DNA of 64,000 nucleotides from Legionella saoudiensis (GTDB lineage Bacteria; Pseudomonadota; Gammaproteobacteria; Legionellales; Legionellaceae). The stretch spans positions 374,501-438,500 of the forward strand of contig NZ_LN901323.1 in assembly GCF_001465875.1 (NCBI RefSeq). Direction: 5' to 3'. Of this stretch, positions 48,736 to 60,100 are shown piece by piece. The notes under the pieces were generated by a model that ran no database searches, was not told the origin of the DNA, and saw only the letters and a program-made list of their open reading frames with translations. Position numbers and translations under genes: made by a program. Numbering within the stretch: the stretch's first letter is position 1; every line of letters begins with the position of its first letter.

Positions 48736-49158
48736 ATGACTATAACAACGCACTTGGATATCGTTAGTGCTGAACATGAAATATTCTCTGGCTTAGTAGA
48801 GATGGTTGTTGCTACTGGAGAATTAGGTGAAGTGGGCATTACCGCAGGTCATGCTCCTTTACTGACGGTCTTGAAGCCCGGCGAAGTCAGATTGACTTTA
48901 CCTGGCGGCCATCAAGATGTTTATTATGTTCAGGGCGGTATGCTTGAAGTACAACCAAACTGTGTCACAGTTCTGGCTGATGTGGTTGAGCGCGCTGAAC
49001 ATCTTGATGAGGCTGCTGCTTTAGCTGCTAAAGCACAAGCAGAAGCTGATATGGCGAACAAAAGTGGCGAGATGGATTATTCCGTTGCTGCTGCTGAGTT
49101 GGCGCGTGCAGTTGCCCAAATCCGTGCTATTCAAAAAGTCAGAAAAGCAGTGAAGTAA
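48736..49158 (+). CDS. atpC: ATP synthase F1 subunit epsilon
   Basis: A 140-residue subunit that contacts the c-ring and can brake ATP hydrolysis. N-terminal beta sandwich (LDIVSAEHEIFSG, GITAGHAPLLT) and a C-terminal helical hairpin. The ATG at 48736 gives the family's normal length; the ATG at 48721, which overlaps the atpD stop, would add five residues. Confidence 0.96.
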   Translation: MTITTHLDIVSAEHEIFSGLVEMVVATGELGEVGITAGHAPLLTVLKPGEVRLTLPGGHQDVYYVQGGMLEVQPNCVTVLADVVERAEHLDEAAALAAKAQAEADMANKSGEMDYSVAAAELARAVAQIRAIQKVRKAVK

Positions 49159-49169
49159 ATAATTTCTAT

Positions 49170-49205
49170 ACCGGATAAAGCGCATGCTTTATCCGGTTTC
49201 TCTTC
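49170..49205 (+). terminator. Terminator of the atp operon
   Basis: Perfect 12-bp stem ACCGGATAAAGC / GCTTTATCCGGT with a four-base loop, followed by TTCTCTT, 12 bases after the atpC stop. Confidence 0.9.
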
Positions 49206-49331
49206 CAATTTACAAGTTCAATTTCTTTATTAAATAAAAATGCCATTGCATGAGCAACATACGGCTATATTTTGTTCATCCTCATTGTCTGTGATAGCAT
49301 GAAGCACTCCTATGCTTTAAACGGACTTTAT

Positions 49332-51545
49332 ATGAAATTACAGGAGTTACGCCAGCAGTTAAAAGAGTATGAAGAAGCATTTTACCTACGCAAATATCTT
49401 GTGGGCGATCACGATCGTGCTAAACGGCTGAGGCAATTTGTGCAGCGGTTCAAATATATGCCTGAGGATTATGAGTTAAACGCCGAGGATGTATTTAGGT
49501 TACTTAGGGAAGTTCCTGAAATTGCACAGCCGAATAGTAATTTAGAGCTAATGCAAACGATAAAGCAGAAGCTTGCCAGCCCATATTTTTTTGAGCTTTA
49601 TATAGTTTTATCTAATTTAAAATTAATTAACGAAAAAAATTTTGCGGCTATTTATGAGCAACCACTCCATATACATTTGTTCTTACAACGGGTATTTTGC
49701 AGTGATTCGCCCCAACCTCGAATTCCTTTAAACCAAGAGCTTTTAAATGTAGTTTTAGCAATTATTCCCCAAATAGAAATGGAAGAAAGGGTAATTGAGC
49801 AGTTATTGCGATTTTTACATAACAGAAATTTGCTTAAACCAATAGCCCTTAGTTTATTGCAGACGCGAATAAAGGAAGTATCCTCATTGTTTAATGTAAT
49901 GCAAGAACTACAAAAAGCCTGCTGTTTAAATGAGGAATGTTTCGAGTTGATTGCACAATTAACTCATCTTTTTTTGTTAGAAAGGCTACTCGTGCAACTC
50001 AATAAAGCCAGAGTACCTCTTAACAACGAGGTGATTAAAGCACTATGCGCCAGCAATAGCTTGTTTTATCTTGATAAGTTATTACCAATATTAAGCAGCT
50101 CTGAAAAGCTTATTTTAAATAATGCGACATTTACGCTCCTTTTAAAAAAGAGTTATGAATTTTTTATAGAAAAAATGAGAACATTCGAGCTGTTACAACA
50201 GTATGGTTTACTTGATGAGGAAATATTTGCTGAGGTATGTAATAGGGAGGTTTTTTCATTAACACGAATATTGGGTGTTTTATCAGAGAAATCATTGCTA
50301 CACGAGAATAAAGAATTAATTCTGGATTTAATAAATAATAAATTAGATGGTTCTGCTCTTTATAAAGCAATTAATTATTTAAAAAAAGTAAATTTACTAG
50401 AGCAAGATTCGCTAAACTTATGTGTTGAGTGTGTGTTAACTAAAAGAATAGCATGCGGTCTATTTGATCTGCTGGAGCAAAGTAATGTAACTATAAATAA
50501 ATCCCAACTACAAGCCATTTTTTCTTTATCTATCAGCAACCTGAGGAGGCTCAATAGCTTATTAGAGGATTTAAAATATAGAAAGCTCTTAGATCAAGCT
50601 TCTTTTGCAATAGCCTTTGAGCGAGCAGTGGAAAAATTTCCCCCGGTTTTTCAGTCCACAATAACGAAATATAGTAGAAAAGATACTGGCGCGCAGCGGT
50701 CGGAATTTATATTAGATAATGCATCTCGTTTCTTCATTGAGCATGGCGATCAAGAGCAGGGAGGCTGTGGTTCTGTAAAAAAGGGCTATGAGTCTGCTAC
50801 GGCCCAGATCCCTCTTTATAGTATTAAGAGACTGCACCGACATGCTAAGGTGCAGGAAGGCATACGTGAGGTTAAATATAATCGCTTATTGGGGCGTAAC
50901 GCATCTTTTTTCATAAGAAATGAGAGTATCAATGTGGTTTCAGAATGGCAGCATGGCAAGGGTATGCATTATTATAGCGCCGATGAACTGCGACAAATCC
51001 CATTAAAAGCAAGGTTGCTCTGCCTTAGTGCTGGTTTAAAGGATTTAAATACGTTACACCAACATCACCGTAAACATGGTGATGTTAAGTGTCAAAATTT
51101 TGTGTTAAATCTAGACGATTTGTCCATGCGGCTTATCGATTTTGGGACAACACATAAAAAAGGATCGTTTAAATCGTTTGGTTGGACCTGCGAATATTTG
51201 GATCCCAAAATTAATGCCGATCTACTTTGTGTTGATCTTTATGCCATGGGCATCGTCACCATGCATTTATTTCCCGAGATTTATAAGGTTTCTTTTGAAA
51301 ATAAAAGTCCTAAATTTTCCTGGAATAAATCTCATTTCAGTATTTGGGAGCAGGCCATTATCACTTTAGTTGAGGCGATGATGCATGCAGATCTTGAGCT
51401 AAGATGTACTAGTGAGGATGCCTTAAGCTACTGTAGTGAAGTCCTTAACTATTTCGATATTATGGATGTGCAGTTATTGGAAACTATTGCCTATAATAGT
51501 ATTAATCGGTCGCATTCATCACTTGAGGATATTTTGCGAAGATAA
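49332..51545 (+). CDS. Eukaryotic-like protein kinase with helical repeats, candidate effector
   Basis: A 737-residue protein. Residues about 1-440 are Leu-rich helices repeating roughly every 35 residues (for example LFLLERLLVQLNKARVPLNNEVIKAL, split by short loops), probably a solenoid. The C-terminal part is a protein kinase: glycine loop GGCGSVKKGY (477-486), Lys499 in YSIKRL, catalytic loop HGDVKCQN (His582, Asp584, Lys586, Asn589) and DFG at 603-605. All catalytic residues are kept, with HGD instead of HRD. Legionella LegK proteins are effector kinases of this sort; membership of a named family is not shown. ATG 49332 is taken as start; ATG 49299 is possible and adds 11 residues. Confidence 0.88.
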   Translation: MKLQELRQQLKEYEEAFYLRKYLVGDHDRAKRLRQFVQRFKYMPEDYELNAEDVFRLLREVPEIAQPNSNLELMQTIKQKLASPYFFELYIVLSNLKLINEKNFAAIYEQPLHIHLFLQRVFCSDSPQPRIPLNQELLNVVLAIIPQIEMEERVIEQLLRFLHNRNLLKPIALSLLQTRIKEVSSLFNVMQELQKACCLNEECFELIAQLTHLFLLERLLVQLNKARVPLNNEVIKALCASNSLFYLDKLLPILSSSEKLILNNATFTLLLKKSYEFFIEKMRTFELLQQYGLLDEEIFAEVCNREVFSLTRILGVLSEKSLLHENKELILDLINNKLDGSALYKAINYLKKVNLLEQDSLNLCVECVLTKRIACGLFDLLEQSNVTINKSQLQAIFSLSISNLRRLNSLLEDLKYRKLLDQASFAIAFERAVEKFPPVFQSTITKYSRKDTGAQRSEFILDNASRFFIEHGDQEQGGCGSVKKGYESATAQIPLYSIKRLHRHAKVQEGIREVKYNRLLGRNASFFIRNESINVVSEWQHGKGMHYYSADELRQIPLKARLLCLSAGLKDLNTLHQHHRKHGDVKCQNFVLNLDDLSMRLIDFGTTHKKGSFKSFGWTCEYLDPKINADLLCVDLYAMGIVTMHLFPEIYKVSFENKSPKFSWNKSHFSIWEQAIITLVEAMMHADLELRCTSEDALSYCSEVLNYFDIMDVQLLETIAYNSINRSHSSLEDILRR

Positions 51546-51942
51546 CACGGCATTACCGCGTGTTCCAAAGAGTTATCTTCTCTTCATAAAATTAGAATAT
51601 CCAATTAGATGTAAGATCATGAAGGGTGACTCTGCTGACACGCGAAACGACTTTTCTACCCTAAACCCCGGAACTTACAATAACTTAGCCGACTTATTCT
51701 AAGTTCATACACAAGGTTATCCACAGGTTATTCATGGGTACTGATGAGCAAAATCCAGTAATTTATTTATAAATCAATAAGTTAGCTAGATATAATGAGG
51801 ACGCCCGAAAAAAAAGATAAAGTTATTCACAATTTGCAGGCTGTATATATATCTAACATTCCCTTTCCTCTGGTAAAATAGCTAGGCAAGAGCCCAGAGC
51901 AATGGTTAAATAGTCTTAATAGATAACGATGAAAATAAAATT
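51546..51942. other. Intergenic region before parC
   Basis: A 397-base stretch. At its left end AACACGG/CCGCGTGTT with flanking GATAAC/GTTATC forms an imperfect hairpin that may end the kinase transcript. Its right half holds DnaA-box-like sites and two -10-like sequences (TATAAT at 51791 and TGGTAAAAT at 51871-51879). No coding frame is supported. Confidence 0.55.
51717..51831 (+). promoter_or_regulatory. DnaA-box-like sites upstream of parC
   Basis: TTATCCACA at 51717-51725 and TTATTCACA at 51823-51831 both match the DnaA box TTATNCACA exactly, and TTATTCATG at 51728-51736 is a near match. All are on the plus strand in the parC promoter region. DnaA control of parC is inferred. Confidence 0.55.
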
Positions 51943-54177
51943 ATGAATGAAGTTACCGAACGAAAAGAACTCACCGAATTTACGGAAAAAGCCTATCTTG
52001 ATTACTCCATGTACGTTATTCTCGATAGAGCGTTACCTCATATTGCTGATGGACTCAAACCAGTACAACGACGTATTGTTTATGCGATGTCGGAATTAGG
52101 CTTAAAGGCTACCGCTAAACACAAGAAATCCGCACGTACTGTCGGGGATGTATTAGGTAAATTCCATCCTCATGGAGATAGCGCGTGTTACGAAGCGATG
52201 GTCTTAATGGCCCAGCCTTTCTCTTACCGTTATCCCTTTGTTGATGGTCAAGGGAACTGGGGATCACCTGATGATCCGAAATCATTTGCAGCCATGCGTT
52301 ATACGGAAGCACGCTTATCTGCTTATGCGGAGGTACTGCTTTCCGAATTGCAGCAGGGGACGGTTGATTGGGTTGACAATTTTGATGGCACCTTACAAGA
52401 ACCGGCCTTACTTCCCGCACGCCTACCTAATATTCTGTTAAATGGGGCTACCGGTATTGCCGTAGGTATGGCCTCGGATATTTTACCGCACAACTTAACC
52501 GAGGTCGCGAATGCCTGCGTGCACTTGTTGGAAAATCCACAAGCAAATCTAGCGGCGATTAATCAACATATTAAAGGTCCTGATTTCCCAACCGAGGCGG
52601 AAATTATTACTCCACCGGAAATGATTTCAACCTTGTACGAGACTGGCAATGGTTCTATTAAAATGCGAGCTATTTACAGTTTGGAAAAGCAAAACATTGT
52701 CATCACCGCGTTACCTTATCAAGTGTCTGGGGCGAAAGTGATGGAACAAATTGCCTTGCAAATGCAGCAAAAGAAATTGCCGATGGTTGAGGATCTTCGT
52801 GATGAATCGGATCATGAACATCCAACGCGCTTGGTTATTATTCCACGTTCCAATCGAGTTGATGTGGATGGATTAATGTCGCATTTATTTGCCACCACCG
52901 ATTTAGAACGCAGTTACCGCGTGAACTTTAATATGATCGGCCTTGATGGCAAGCCCAAAGTAAAAAATCTATTGACCATTTTAAACGAATGGTTAGTTTA
53001 TCGTATCGGGGTAGTCACCCGTCGTTTAGAATACCGTTTGGCAAAAGTTCTGGAACGCATTCATGTGTTAGAAGGTTTACTTATCGCCTACTTAAATATT
53101 GATGAAGTGATCGCCATTATCCGCGAACACGATAACCCTAAAGAGGGCCTCATTGCCCGCTTTAATTTAAGTGAACGGCAAGCCGAAGCTATTTTAGAAA
53201 TGAAGTTGCGCCATTTGGCGAAATTGGAAGAAATTAAAATACGCGGGGAATTAGATGACTTATCCGCAGAACGCGATCAACTACAAAGCACCTTAGCGAG
53301 TGAAACCAAGCTAAGAAACTTAGTTAAAGAGGAAATTATTCGCGATCGTGATGAATTTGGAGATGTACGACGCTCTCCCATTATTGTGCGCCAAGAAGCA
53401 CAGGCGTTAAAAGAAGAAGACATTCTACCCAATGAACCCATCACCGTGGTGCTTTCCAAAAATGGTTGGGTGCGTGCGGCAAAAGGTCATGATGTTAATG
53501 GTACAGAGCTTAGCTATAAAGCAGGGGATGAGTTTAAGGCACAAGCTCCAGGCCGCTCGAACCAACAAATCCTTTTCTTTGATAGTGAAGGGAAGGTTTA
53601 CTCCTTACCTGGGCACTCCTTACCTTCGGCTCGTGGCCAAGGTGAGCCTCTTACTGGTAAATTAAATCCCGCTGAGGGCGCTCTATTTGAAACGGTTGTA
53701 GGGGGAGAGGCTGAGCAAAAGGTTTTATTAGCCAGTGATGCAGGCTATGGTTTTATTGCTACTATTGGCGATTTGTATGTGAAAAATCGTAATGGCAAGG
53801 CTTGTATTAAATTGCCTGAGGCAAGCCTTATTTTACCACCGCGAATCATACCCAATCATGAAGAGCTCTTAGTTGCCTGTGCCACCAGCGTGGGCCGATT
53901 ATTAGTTTTTCCTATTAATGAGTTACCCGAGTTATCTCGAGGTAAAGGGAATAAGTTAATCAGCATTCCTTCTGCTAAAGCCACATCGCGTGAAGAGTAT
54001 GTCATTGATGTACAAGTACTCACCAAGCAGGCTTCTCTCACCGTACACGCTGGAAAACGTCATTTCACGTTGAAAGGGGCAGATTTGGAGCATTATTTAG
54101 GGGAGCGTGGGCGTCGAGGTAATCGTTTACCGCGTGGCTTGCAGAATGTAACCCAATTGCAGGTTACTGAGCCCTAA
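51943..54177 (+). CDS. parC: DNA topoisomerase IV subunit A
   Basis: A 744-residue type II topoisomerase subunit that separates linked daughter chromosomes together with ParE. The active-site Tyr120 is in [10 protein letters not shown], at the same number as in E. coli ParC. The quinolone region reads [12 protein letters not shown] with Ser80 and Glu84, the unmutated form. The C-terminal part is a short GyrA-like beta-pinwheel (ending near [12 protein letters not shown]) without a GyrA box, which favours ParC over GyrA. parE is not in the window. Confidence 0.96.
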   Translation: MNEVTERKELTEFTEKAYLDYSMYVILDRALPHIADGLKPVQRRIVYAMSELGLKATAKHKKSARTVGDVLGKFHPHGDSACYEAMVLMAQPFSYRYPFVDGQGNWGSPDDPKSFAAMRYTEARLSAYAEVLLSELQQGTVDWVDNFDGTLQEPALLPARLPNILLNGATGIAVGMASDILPHNLTEVANACVHLLENPQANLAAINQHIKGPDFPTEAEIITPPEMISTLYETGNGSIKMRAIYSLEKQNIVITALPYQVSGAKVMEQIALQMQQKKLPMVEDLRDESDHEHPTRLVIIPRSNRVDVDGLMSHLFATTDLERSYRVNFNMIGLDGKPKVKNLLTILNEWLVYRIGVVTRRLEYRLAKVLERIHVLEGLLIAYLNIDEVIAIIREHDNPKEGLIARFNLSERQAEAILEMKLRHLAKLEEIKIRGELDDLSAERDQLQSTLASETKLRNLVKEEIIRDRDEFGDVRRSPIIVRQEAQALKEEDILPNEPITVVLSKNGWVRAAKGHDVNGTELSYKAGDEFKAQAPGRSNQQILFFDSEGKVYSLPGHSLPSARGQGEPLTGKLNPAEGALFETVVGGEAEQKVLLASDAGYGFIATIGDLYVKNRNGKACIKLPEASLILPPRIIPNHEELLVACATSVGRLLVFPINELPELSRGKGNKLISIPSAKATSREEYVIDVQVLTKQASLTVHAGKRHFTLKGADLEHYLGERGRRGNRLPRGLQNVTQLQVTEP

Positions 54178-54207
54178 TAATATAAAATGAGGTAGGCCAA
54201 TGATTTG

Positions 54208-54234
54208 GTAGGTTGGGTCCATGGCCCAACCTAC
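54208..54234. repeat. REP-like hairpin GTAGGTTGGG
   Basis: Perfect 10-bp inverted repeat GTAGGTTGGG / CCCAACCTAC with a 7-base loop, about 30 bases after parC. This arm sequence is common in dispersed extragenic palindromes of many bacteria. It may also act as the parC terminator. Confidence 0.65.
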
Positions 54235-54437
54235 ACCCATACATACAAATCACTCATCTCAAAATTCACTACCAAATTAGAAATAGTGATGATAAAGTCT
54301 TGTGTATGCTACAAATTAGTAATCACTTACCCCCACGGACTAGACTAGGCCTGGACTTTAAAAGCCCTTATTGCGTTTAGGATGACGTATCACGTGGAGT
54401 AAAGGAAAAACAGTTGCAATAGGGAAATACTAGCTCC

Positions 54438-55991
54438 ATGCTGAAGACTTTTATTGTTGTAGTTTGCCTGTTCCTTTGTTCTTGTATGGTCGGCCCTAAT
54501 TATAAAGAGCCGAATAAACAAGTCGCCAAGCATTGGGCAAAAAAAGATGTCTCTGTGAAAGAGAAACCATTTAAAGACACTAAATGGTGGCAGGAATTTC
54601 ATGATCCGGTTCTATCCGCTATTATTTACCAAGGTTATCGCAGCAATCTATCGGTACAAGCGGCAGGGGTAAAGGTATTACAAACCAGAGCGCAATTGGC
54701 ACAGAGTGTTGGCCAATTATATCCGCAACAGCAAACCATGTTGGGAAATTACACGTATAACCGAATTGGCGGTACTTCTTTGCAACAAATTTTACCGCAA
54801 TCATTTGATACCGCCTTAATGGGTTTCTCCGCCAATTGGGAAATTGATTTTTGGGGTAAATATCGTCGAGCAATCCAATCCAAAGACGCAGCCTTTTTAA
54901 GTTCTCTGGCAGCCTACGATAATGCTTTGACCACTCTGACTGCAGATGTAGCGACGACCTATATTAAAATCCGAACCTATGAAGCGCAGATAAAAATCAC
55001 GAAAGCCAATATTGTGGTGCAAAAAATGGGTTTAAATATCGCGCGTGCACGTTTTAATGCTGGACAAGCAAGCATGGTGGATGTGGAGCAAGCGTTGACC
55101 GAATTGGGGCAAACAGAAGCCAGCTTACCCTCAATTGTGACGAATTTACAACAACAAAAAGATGCACTTGCCGTATTGCTGGGAACTATTCCTAATAATA
55201 TCGATGCCGTCATTCACAAAAGCAAAGGAATTCCCAAAGCGCCGCGTTCCATTGCCATAGGTATTCCTAAAGAAACGATGGCCAGACGTCCTGATGTGCA
55301 ACAAGCACGTTTAGATGCCATCGGCCAGTCCGCAGCTATTGGGGCGCAAAAAGCAAACCTCTTTCCTGCGCTGTCCTTAAGTGGTGCTTTTGCCTTTTCC
55401 TCTAATAGCATTGGCCAATCATCTGTTAGTGATTTATTCCATTGGTCCAATCGCAATATTTCAGCAGGCCCAGGCTTTACCTGGCCCATACTAAACTATG
55501 GACAAATTACTAATGCAGTGCGCGCCCAGGATGCAGCATTCCAGCAAGCCCTATTAAATTATGTCAATGTGGTATTAAAAGCCCAGCAAGAAGTACAAGA
55601 CAATATTACCGCATACATTGAGGCAAAAAAGGCGGAGCGTTTCTTAGCAAAAGCAAATATTTCTGCGACCAAATCCTTACAGTTGGCCTTAATTCGTTAC
55701 AAAGAAGGGGAGACAGATTTTACTCCAGTGCTTAATGCAGAACAGCAACAGTTAAGTGTGCAAACCTCACTGGTTAATGCTCAAGGCACTATCCCTCAGG
55801 CCTTAGTTGCACTTTATCGAGCGCTTGGCGGAGGCTGGGATATTCGTGGTAGTGACGATGTGGTATCACAACAAATTAAAACAGAAATGGCGGCACGGAC
55901 CAATTGGGGGACTTTATTGAAACCACAAAACCATCTGCCACCGACTACGAGAAAACAGAAAATTAAAGAACTTTATTTGCCAAAATGGTAA
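54438..55991 (+). CDS. Outer membrane efflux lipoprotein (NodT/OprM type)
   Basis: A 517-residue TolC-type channel of the lipoprotein class. Signal peptide with lipobox ending at Cys16 (FLCSC), then MVGPNYKEP, the family start. Two related helical halves each contain long coiled coils (ATTYIKIRTYEAQI; ARFNAGQASMVDVEQA; LIRYKEGETDFTPVLNAEQQ). It forms the outer membrane duct of the pump encoded by the next two genes, and its stop overlaps the next frame by seven bases. Confidence 0.94.
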   Translation: MLKTFIVVVCLFLCSCMVGPNYKEPNKQVAKHWAKKDVSVKEKPFKDTKWWQEFHDPVLSAIIYQGYRSNLSVQAAGVKVLQTRAQLAQSVGQLYPQQQTMLGNYTYNRIGGTSLQQILPQSFDTALMGFSANWEIDFWGKYRRAIQSKDAAFLSSLAAYDNALTTLTADVATTYIKIRTYEAQIKITKANIVVQKMGLNIARARFNAGQASMVDVEQALTELGQTEASLPSIVTNLQQQKDALAVLLGTIPNNIDAVIHKSKGIPKAPRSIAIGIPKETMARRPDVQQARLDAIGQSAAIGAQKANLFPALSLSGAFAFSSNSIGQSSVSDLFHWSNRNISAGPGFTWPILNYGQITNAVRAQDAAFQQALLNYVNVVLKAQQEVQDNITAYIEAKKAERFLAKANISATKSLQLALIRYKEGETDFTPVLNAEQQQLSVQTSLVNAQGTIPQALVALYRALGGGWDIRGSDDVVSQQIKTEMAARTNWGTLLKPQNHLPPTTRKQKIKELYLPKW

Positions 55992-57172
55992 CCAGAATGA
56001 ATTTTAATAAAAACTCAAAATCAGTGAAATATGCGGGCATTGTTTTAGCTGCTTTATTTTTGATCTACTTGATCGCCCATTTATTTTCTAAGCCTAAAGT
56101 CGTGGAAATACCCCCGCCCTCGGTCGTCGTGCAAAAGCCCATACGCCAGGAATTGGTGGAGTATGTGACGCAAACAGGTTCTACGGTTGCATTTAACTCA
56201 GTTAACTTGGTGGCGCGGGTTGCAGGCTATCTTGAAAAGATTGAATTTGTGGATGGCTCCTTCGTAAAAAAAGGCCAAGAATTATTTGTTATTCAACCTG
56301 AACCTTATATGGAGCAATTAAAAGCAGCTCAAGCCACGGTGGCGGCACAAAAGGCGGCAAATGCCTATAACAAATCGGAATATGAGCGCCAACAGCGCAT
56401 GCTCAAACAAAACGCTACCTCCAAAAATGAAGTGGAAAAATGGCTGGCTAAAACCCAAGAGGTTGGTGCTGAAATTGACAAATCCACAGCCGAAGCCGTT
56501 AATGCGGAAATCACCTACAGTTATACCCATGTTTTATCACCTTTTGACGGTCGTATCGGTCGGCATTTGGTGGATGTAGGTAATTTAGTCGGTAATGGGC
56601 AAGCAACTAATTTAGCAACGGTTGAACAAATTGACCCCCTATATGTTTATTTTAACCTGAACGAATTGGACTTAATTAAATTAAGAGCCGCGGCAAAAGA
56701 AATGGGTATTACACCTAAAGATTTCAATCAGGTTCCGGTTTACATTAGTCTACAAAGTGATCCCAATAAGGAATACAAGGCGACACTGGATTTCGTGAAT
56801 ACCGGTTTGAATGCCGCCACCGGAACGATGGAATTGCGGGCAAAGCTACCCAACAAAGAGCATTTATTCCTCCCTGGGCTTTTCGTTCAAGTCCGTATTG
56901 CTGTGACTAAGCCACAACAGCAGTTGACTGTACCTGATACGGCTATACTCTACGATCAAATTGGTCCTTATGTATATGTCGTAGATAAAGAAAATAAGGT
57001 GGTTTTAAAACGAGTCACCCTGGGTAGTGCCAAACAAGGAGTACGCGGAGTTATTAAGGGGCTAGATGCACAAGATAATGTGATTGTTGAAGGAGTACAA
57101 AATGCGACTCCGGGTAACAAAGTGCTGCCGCAAAAACAAACAGACTCATCTAGTGAGAGCACCGCCAAATGA
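55985..57172 (+). CDS. RND efflux periplasmic adaptor (AcrA type)
   Basis: A 395-residue membrane fusion protein. An N-terminal membrane anchor (IVLAALFLIYLIAHLF) is followed by a lipoyl/barrel-sandwich half (GSTVAFNSVNLVARVAGYLEKIEF), a coiled-coil hairpin (residues about 95-170), the second lipoyl half (YTHVLSPFDGRIGRHLVDVGNLV) and beta-barrel domains. It connects the inner pump to the outer channel. Overlaps both neighbours, so the three genes form one operon. An ATG four codons downstream is an alternative start. Confidence 0.94.
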   Translation: MVTRMNFNKNSKSVKYAGIVLAALFLIYLIAHLFSKPKVVEIPPPSVVVQKPIRQELVEYVTQTGSTVAFNSVNLVARVAGYLEKIEFVDGSFVKKGQELFVIQPEPYMEQLKAAQATVAAQKAANAYNKSEYERQQRMLKQNATSKNEVEKWLAKTQEVGAEIDKSTAEAVNAEITYSYTHVLSPFDGRIGRHLVDVGNLVGNGQATNLATVEQIDPLYVYFNLNELDLIKLRAAAKEMGITPKDFNQVPVYISLQSDPNKEYKATLDFVNTGLNAATGTMELRAKLPNKEHLFLPGLFVQVRIAVTKPQQQLTVPDTAILYDQIGPYVYVVDKENKVVLKRVTLGSAKQGVRGVIKGLDAQDNVIVEGVQNATPGNKVLPQKQTDSSSESTAK

Positions 57173-60100
57173 TTTCCAAATTTTTTATCGAACGGCCTAT
57201 TTTAGCAAATGTGATTGCCTTCTTACTGGTATTGTTGGGGTTGGTCGCTGTTATGGCTTTACCCGTAACCCAATATCCTGCGATTGTGCCTCCCACGATC
57301 CAGGTGACGACTACCTACCCTGGAGCCGATGCGAAAACTCTCATTAATACCGTCGGTATTCCTATTGAACAACAGGTCAATGGGGTGGAAAAAATGTTGT
57401 ACATGCAATCCACCAGCACTAATAATGGTACGTACACCCTCATTGTTACCTTTGCAATTGGTACCGATTTGAACTTTGCCCAAGTATTGGTACAAAACCG
57501 GGTACAAGCTGCAATGGCGCAGCTCCCGGATGCAGTGCAAAAACAAGGGGTAGTAGTTGAACAAAAATCGACGGCAATTTTGCAATTTATTACCCTCACT
57601 TCAGAGCACGGCGAGTATGATGGCTTGTTTTTGAATAATTACGCGACGATTAACATGCAAAATGAGTTAGCGCGCTTACCTGGAGTCGGTAACGTACTTA
57701 TTTTTGGTACGGGAAATTATGCCATGCGCATATGGCTAGACCCACAAAAAATGCTCTCATATGCGTTAAACCCTAGTGATGTGTTAAATGCAATTAGCCG
57801 GCAAAACCAAGAGGTTTCCGCAGGTCAAATTGGTGGGCAACCAACTCAAGGGACTCAAGCTTATCAGTTTACGGTGAATGTGCCGGGACAGCTCGCTGAT
57901 CAAGAGCAATTTGCCAATATTATTGTGAAAACCGTGGCTACCCAAACGAATGAAAGCGCCAATGGCAGCAGCAGTGCCAAGATAGTACGTATTCGCGATG
58001 TTGGTCGCGTGGAGTTGGGCTCATCCAGTTACAATCAATTGGCCAAATTAAATAATCAACCCACTGCAGCGATTGGAATTTATCAGCTTCCTGGCGCTAA
58101 TGCGTTACAGGTTGCTGATTCGGTACGTACTGCTGTAGCTAAAATGGCGAAAAATTTTCCTCCTGGGATGAAGTATTCAATCCCTTTTGATACGACCATT
58201 TTCGTGAAGGCTTCTGTTGATGAAGTTTATAAAACTCTTTATGAGGCAGGTATTTTAGTACTGATTGTAATCCTCGTATTCTTACAAAATTTCCGTGCGA
58301 CTTTAGTACCGGCTACAACGGTACCAGTAACCATTATTGGTGCTTTTTTTGCACTGCTTTTACTAAGCTTCTCGATTAACTTATTGACCTTATTTGCTTT
58401 GGTCTTAGCGATTGGTATCGTGGTGGATGATGCGATTGTGATTGTTGAGGGGGTAAGTCAGCATATTGAACATGGAAGTCCTCCTAAAGAATCGGCTATT
58501 AAAGCAATGTCAGAATTACTAGGCCCCATTATTGGCATTACTTTGGTATTGATGGCCGTATTTGTACCGGCCGGATTTATGCCTGGGTTAACTGGGTCGA
58601 TGTATGCGCAATTTGCTTTAGTTATTGCCGCCACAGCGTTTATCAGTGCGATTAATGCGATGACCTTAAAGCCAACCCAGTGCGCCTTATGGCTTAAACC
58701 TGTAGATCCACATAAAGAAAAAAATGCGGTTTTCCGCTTTTTTGATAAATTGTATAACCCCATTGAAGATAAATATATTGGCTTTATGGATCGTTTAATA
58801 CATCGTTATAAACTGGTCTGCGCTGTGGGAATTATCCTTGTCTTGCTGGCAATTTTAGGTTTAAGCCGTATCCCAACAGGATTTATTCCCATCGAAGATC
58901 AAGGTTATATGATGATGAACGTGCAATTGCCCGATGGAGCAAGCCTGGGAAGAACAGAAGCTGTATTACATCGCTTAAGTGATCAAGTTTCTAAAATAGG
59001 TGGTGTTGCCGATGTGATTACAATAGATGGCATTTCTTTATTGGATAACAGTTCCAGCCTAGCTAATGGCGGTGTTTTATATATTATGTTTAAGGACTGG
59101 AGTGTTCGTGGCAAGGCGGAAGGCTTATTACCTCTCTACAACAAGCTTAATGAAATTGCTGAGAAGACTTTAGATGCTAAAGTGCTGGTCATGGTGCCAC
59201 CACCGATCCAAGGTCTAGGTACTTCTGGAGGCTTCCAAATGCAGCTTGAACTGCAGGATGGTTCCTTTGATTATCGCAAACTGCAAGCAGCAACTGATCA
59301 AATGATACGTTATGCTAGCCAGCAGCCAGAATTGCAGCGCTTAATGACCTCGTTTCGGGCTTCTGTGCCTCAGGTTTCGGCCCCCATTAACCGTACTAAG
59401 GCTGAATCATTAGGGGTAAAAATAGGTGATGCCTCCGATACCTTACAAACGTATTTAGGCTCTTCCTATGTAAATTTGTTTACCAAGTTTGGGCAAGTGT
59501 TTCAAGTGTATGTGCAGGCGGATGCACCTTATCGCATGAGCATCGAGGATGTTCGTAATTATTATGTTAAAAATGAATCTGGCGCTATGGTTCCTTTAGG
59601 TACTTTAACCGATATTGGCCCAACCGTAGGCCCTTCATTAATTTCATTATATAACTTATATCCTTCCAGCAATATTTATGGAGCTGCAGCTCTAGGCTAT
59701 AGTTCGGGACAGGCGATGGCGGCAATGGAGCGCGTGGCCAAACAGGTATTGCCTGCGGGGATTACTTTTGAATGGACGAGTACCGCATATCAGGAAAAGA
59801 TAGCGGGCAATATGAGTTACTACATTTTCCTTCTATCCCTAATCTTAGTCTACTTCATTCTAGCGGGGCAATATGAAAATTGGGTGACGCCTTTATCTAT
59901 TTTATTAAGTGTACCTTTAGCTTTGATTGGTACGGTTTTGGCGTTATCCGCTTTGGGATTAGCGAATAATATGTATACCCAGATCGGTATTTTGCTGTTA
60001 ATTGCCTTAGCCGCTAAGAATGCGATTTTAATTGTAGAAGTGGCGCGTGAGCAACGGCTTATGCATAAAAAACCCATCATGGAAGCGGCCTTACTGGGTG

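Noticed and set aside
51717-51831. A replication origin
   Set aside because: Only two exact DnaA boxes and no dnaA, rpmH or gidA neighbourhood or AT-rich unwinding repeats; regulation of parC is the simpler reading.
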